A program made the translations under genes and the position numbers. The notes under the pieces are model-generated. The model was not told the DNA's origin and did no database searches. It worked only from the letters and a program-made list of their open reading frames with translations. Below, piece after piece: positions 17,528 through 20,046 of a stretch of DNA of 20,046 nt. Source of the stretch: Cyclostephanos tholiformis (Eukaryota; Bacillariophyta; Thalassiosirophyceae; Thalassiosirales; Thalassiosiraceae); contig JALLPB010000261.1 in the NCBI GenBank assembly GCA_036939975.1, forward strand, positions 1 to 20,046, written 5' to 3'. Position 1 is the stretch's first letter, and each line of letters opens with the position of its first letter.

Positions 17528-18843
17528 ATGTTACTTGATATGGTCTTGGAAGCATGGGGTACATCAGTTTGTCCTGTACATCCAGAGTTGATTGTTTCAA
17601 CTGATAACACCACTGAATAAATATTTGAAAGAACAAAGGATGATCAACCAATTTTTGTTCTGACAACTGAGTCTTCAATCAGAAAGCGAGGAAAAAATGT
17701 GTTGTATTGTATGGAAGGCTCTTAATCCATAAATGGCATGAGTGTGAAACTTACATTTTCATTCAGAGCAATGGGCAATTGCTTTCCATTGGTGGTGTGG
17801 TAGCTGTGACAAGACTCACCAAAAAAGAAATGCCCAGAAAAGACTTTGTTCATATGCTGATCCAAGGACTTTATATCGCTGGAGGAGGTGTCATTGTTGA
17901 TTCTAGCTAGCAAGTTGATCATTTATTCTTGATGAGAAATACATGAGGTGCTGAAAAAGCTTGCTTCAGGCAGTACTACGAGGAGCATATTCTTACTATA
18001 TTTGGAATCAACTAAAAGCATAAGAATTACTGCAATGATGATGTTGCCACAGGAACAACTATTCCCAACACAGCTACTGCAGTTGCATGGTGTGATGGAG
18101 ATGTGTCTCAGATTGATGCCATTAAACAATTTGTTGATCTTACATTGAGAACAAGATCATTGCCAACAAGCAGAATGCTGCTCATTGGTTCAGTGTTGAA
18201 CAGCCTGCTGATCTTGCACAAGTATTTGAAATCTATCAAAAAATTCAAAAGACTCACAGCACAGTGAGGGACATACCAGTGGACAGTGAACAGAAGACTT
18301 GTCAGCAACATGACTGGATCTGATAGGTTTTGGAGTTCTTGTCCCTGAAGTCATCAAAATAGAATGCATTGATTGACTTCATGTTGGTTCTTCAAGAAAT
18401 TGCCACCACAACATGCTGGAAGGAGAACATTAAGCATAGTTTTGTCGAGGCTGGTGAGTGATTGTGTTATTGATGATTCTTGTTTCATCAGATGCAACTG
18501 GATACTCATGAAATGTTATACTTGATGTGTGTATCAGGAATATTTGATAGTGAATATCATTGCTGCCCAATGTTCAAAAAAATCTTATCAAACTGTAATC
18601 AAGAGCATAGCCATGACAACTACAACACTGTAACTGTGGTGGACTCCTTTGGATGCTTCTTCATATAATGGACAAAAAGGGGCACATCTCTGAAGATTAT
18701 ATCAGTCTCTATGAGATAAGGATGGATAAAGATATACATGATGGCAAGGATGTACTTAGGGGGGCTACTATTAAGCAGGAGAGTTTTCAATGATCAAAAT
18801 GCCTCACCCATACCCGGCAAGTTGACATGACGAGGCTTGAATG
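17528..18843 (+). pseudogene. Second transposase-like pseudogene with an STDNTTE / AWCDGD core
   Basis: Piecing the frames together gives one continuous protein remnant. From 17528: AWGTSVCPVHPELIVSTDN, then VLTTESSIRKRGKN and SINGMSVKLTFSFRAMGNCF. A frame change near 17785 leads to RLTKKEMP, GGGVIVDSS, DDVATGTTIPNTATAVAW and CDGDVSQIDAI. Another near 18162 leads to NKQNAAHWFSVEQPADLAQV. An intron follows at 18454-18537, then GIFDSEYHCCPMFKKILSNC. A last frame change near 18650 leads to GHISEDY and KCLTHTRQ. At least three frameshifts and about nine in-frame stops of all three kinds (for example TAA 17618-17620) make it dead. Asp codons at 17603 and 18094 are candidate catalytic residues of a DDE-type core. 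I recall this wording from a multi-copy, transposon-like family in diatom genomes; that and the transposase role are inference. Confidence 0.6.
18454..18537 (+). other. Intron in the second transposase-like remnant (84 nt)
   Basis: The donor is G|GTGAGT and the acceptor is GTATCAG|GA. Splicing joins HSFVEAG to IFDSEYHCCPMF in phase 1 without a stop. An alternative acceptor at TTTCATCAG (18491-18492) is possible but gives a poorer protein join. Confidence 0.6.
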
Positions 18844-19413
18844 TCTACAGATCATTAACAGCTTAACGGCTACTTGCCTTCTGGCGGGAACCGAAAACTA
18901 TCTTTCTGTAGATTTTCTACATAGGAATAGTACGTTTTTTGCAATAGGCGAACTCAACACAACTCACAAACAACATCACCATGGTGAGCTTCCGCCCCCT
19001 CCCGCGGCATGGATTTAATACTTACACCCGATCCAGCGCAAATGCGAGGTGGACGAGGGGTTGGGGGAAGCGTATCGGTGGCTTCATGCGAAGCCCCTAA
19101 ACGCCGCCACCGGGCGAGTGCTCGTGCCGTATTGGCCCGGCAGACGCCCTGGTCATCATCGTCGTCGTCGTGATGAAAACACAACACACAACTAACTTTT
19201 CGCTAGCATTTATCATACTTTTTTACTAGTAAAAGTTGTGATTTTTGTAACCTGAACGGGAAATCTAAAAATGTCATTGATGCGACAAACGCTGTGTAAA
19301 TGTGAAACGCCACAACTGTAGCTGACAACCTCAGCAACATTTTGATGTCTTCAGCTGGCTTTGATGACAAAAATTCGAGAAGTTATAACAAATTTACAAA
19401 GCCCTAAAAAAGG

Positions 19414-19433
19414 TGGACGTAGATCTACGTCCA
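19414..19433. repeat. Perfect 20-bp palindrome
   Basis: TGGACGTAGATCTACGTCCA equals its own reverse complement with no central gap. It is unique in the window. Confidence 0.9.
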
Positions 19434-19773
19434 TTGCTGATAAGCTGTTAAGCACTCATAAGCACCAAATTTCATGATAATTGTCAATATTTTTTCGCCT
19501 AGTCATCAAAGAATCTGTTGGTATCCCATATTTAAATCAAGCCTTGTCACGTAAATGAATCTCTTAATTGATGTCAATATCTCCTCTCTATTCTTTAGAG
19601 AGATTGGATATAGTTTAGCCCACCATGGCTTAGCATCAACCTGTCATTGGCGGTGAGGCTGACACCATCACACTTAGCAACCTCTAAAAGATCAGGCTTG
19701 ATATAAATTACTTTCATAAAGCTAGCCATTTGATTGTTACTGCTGGTTGCTGAAAAAATTAGTTGGGAATGTC

Positions 19774-19815
19774 AGCGACATGTCGCCGACATGTCGCCGA
19801 CAGCCGACAATGTCA
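19774..19815. repeat. Short tandem palindromic repeats (GCGACATGTCGC family)
   Basis: AGCGACATGTCGCC is followed directly by GACATGTCGCC and then GACAGCCGACAATGTC. The core CGACATGTCG is palindromic and occurs twice at an 11-bp spacing (19776-19785 and 19787-19796). More GACA/TGTC words continue to about 19890 (CTGCCGACAGGG, GCGACACCGACA, ATGTCGGG), suggesting a longer, decayed tandem array. Confidence 0.75.
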
Positions 19816-20046
19816 GCAAAATTCTGCCGACAGGGCAATGTTGCGACACCGACATATTTTTTTTTAGTTCCCGTGCAAAATAATGTCGGGAAATGCCAAC
19901 ATTTCATAGATATGCAAAAGTATCTACCAAGTACAGCATCTCTACCAACACACAACAACCAACTCGAGCCACCGCCACCTTACTCCCATCGGCTTTTCCC
20001 TCCTCTCTCTCCGTGGGTGCAGCAGCGGCACCATCCAATCACGGCG

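Larger units (their letters stand above)
18844..20046. other. Gene-poor right end with GC island and palindromes; possible 5' leader at the edge
   Basis: Positions 19020-19175 are sharply GC-rich within AT-rich DNA and include a GTC/ATC triplet run. Further right are the 19414-19433 palindrome and the 19774-19815 palindrome cluster. The last ~120 bases (CCAACACACAACAACCAACTC and following) have the CA-rich look of the leader before the IST1-RING gene, so a plus-strand gene may start beyond the window. No ORF is supportable here. Confidence 0.4.

Noticed and set aside
1..20046. tRNA and rRNA genes
   Set aside because: I looked for the T-loop GGTTCRANNCC and for conserved rRNA blocks on both strands by eye and found none. 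A covariance-model scan was not possible here.

Overview
The window is nuclear DNA from a eukaryote, most probably a diatom or another photosynthetic stramenopile. The evidence is two long intronless genes of eukaryotic type (an organellar translation initiation factor and an IST1-domain protein), transposase remnants with short 74-84 nt GT-AG introns, AT-rich intergenic DNA full of simple repeats and inverted repeats, and transposase wording that I recall from diatom genomes. The diatom placement is an inference from memory, not a database result. I found no bacterial operons, no CRISPR array and no tRNA or rRNA gene.

Layout. Positions 1-131 are a degenerate trinucleotide satellite. Positions 132-2444 are gene-poor and hold hairpins and a tandem 40-bp palindromic repeat. 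Positions 2445-3742 are a broken pogo/Tigger-type DDE transposase, with a HTH region, all three catalytic aspartates and one recognisable intron. A small RanBP2-type zinc-finger ORF lies convergent to it at 4330-4716 (minus strand). Positions 5190-8744 encode a full-length IF-2 with a very long low-complexity N-terminal extension. Positions 9217-10533 encode an unusual IST1 + RING fusion in markedly GC-rich DNA.

The right half (10534-20046) holds no convincing intact gene and is a graveyard of mobile DNA. It has a duplicated ~185-bp repeat (about 10864-11050 and 11566-12000) whose second copy is split by a 232-bp MITE-like element with TA target duplications. It has a ~2.7-kb structure (13148-15847) bounded by ~500-bp inverted repeats, with a third partial repeat copy and a 640-bp inverted-repeat element nested inside. 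It also has a second transposase-like pseudogene (about 17528-18843, perhaps beginning near 16480), broken by many stops and frameshifts but with a clean 84-nt intron. The last 1.2 kb contains a GC-rich island, a 20-bp perfect palindrome and a cluster of GCGACATGTCGC palindromes.

The two intact genes are not functionally linked in any way I can see. One serves organellar protein synthesis (GTPase delivery of initiator tRNA). The other is probably an ESCRT-III-associated ubiquitin ligase. The rest records repeated transposon insertion and decay.
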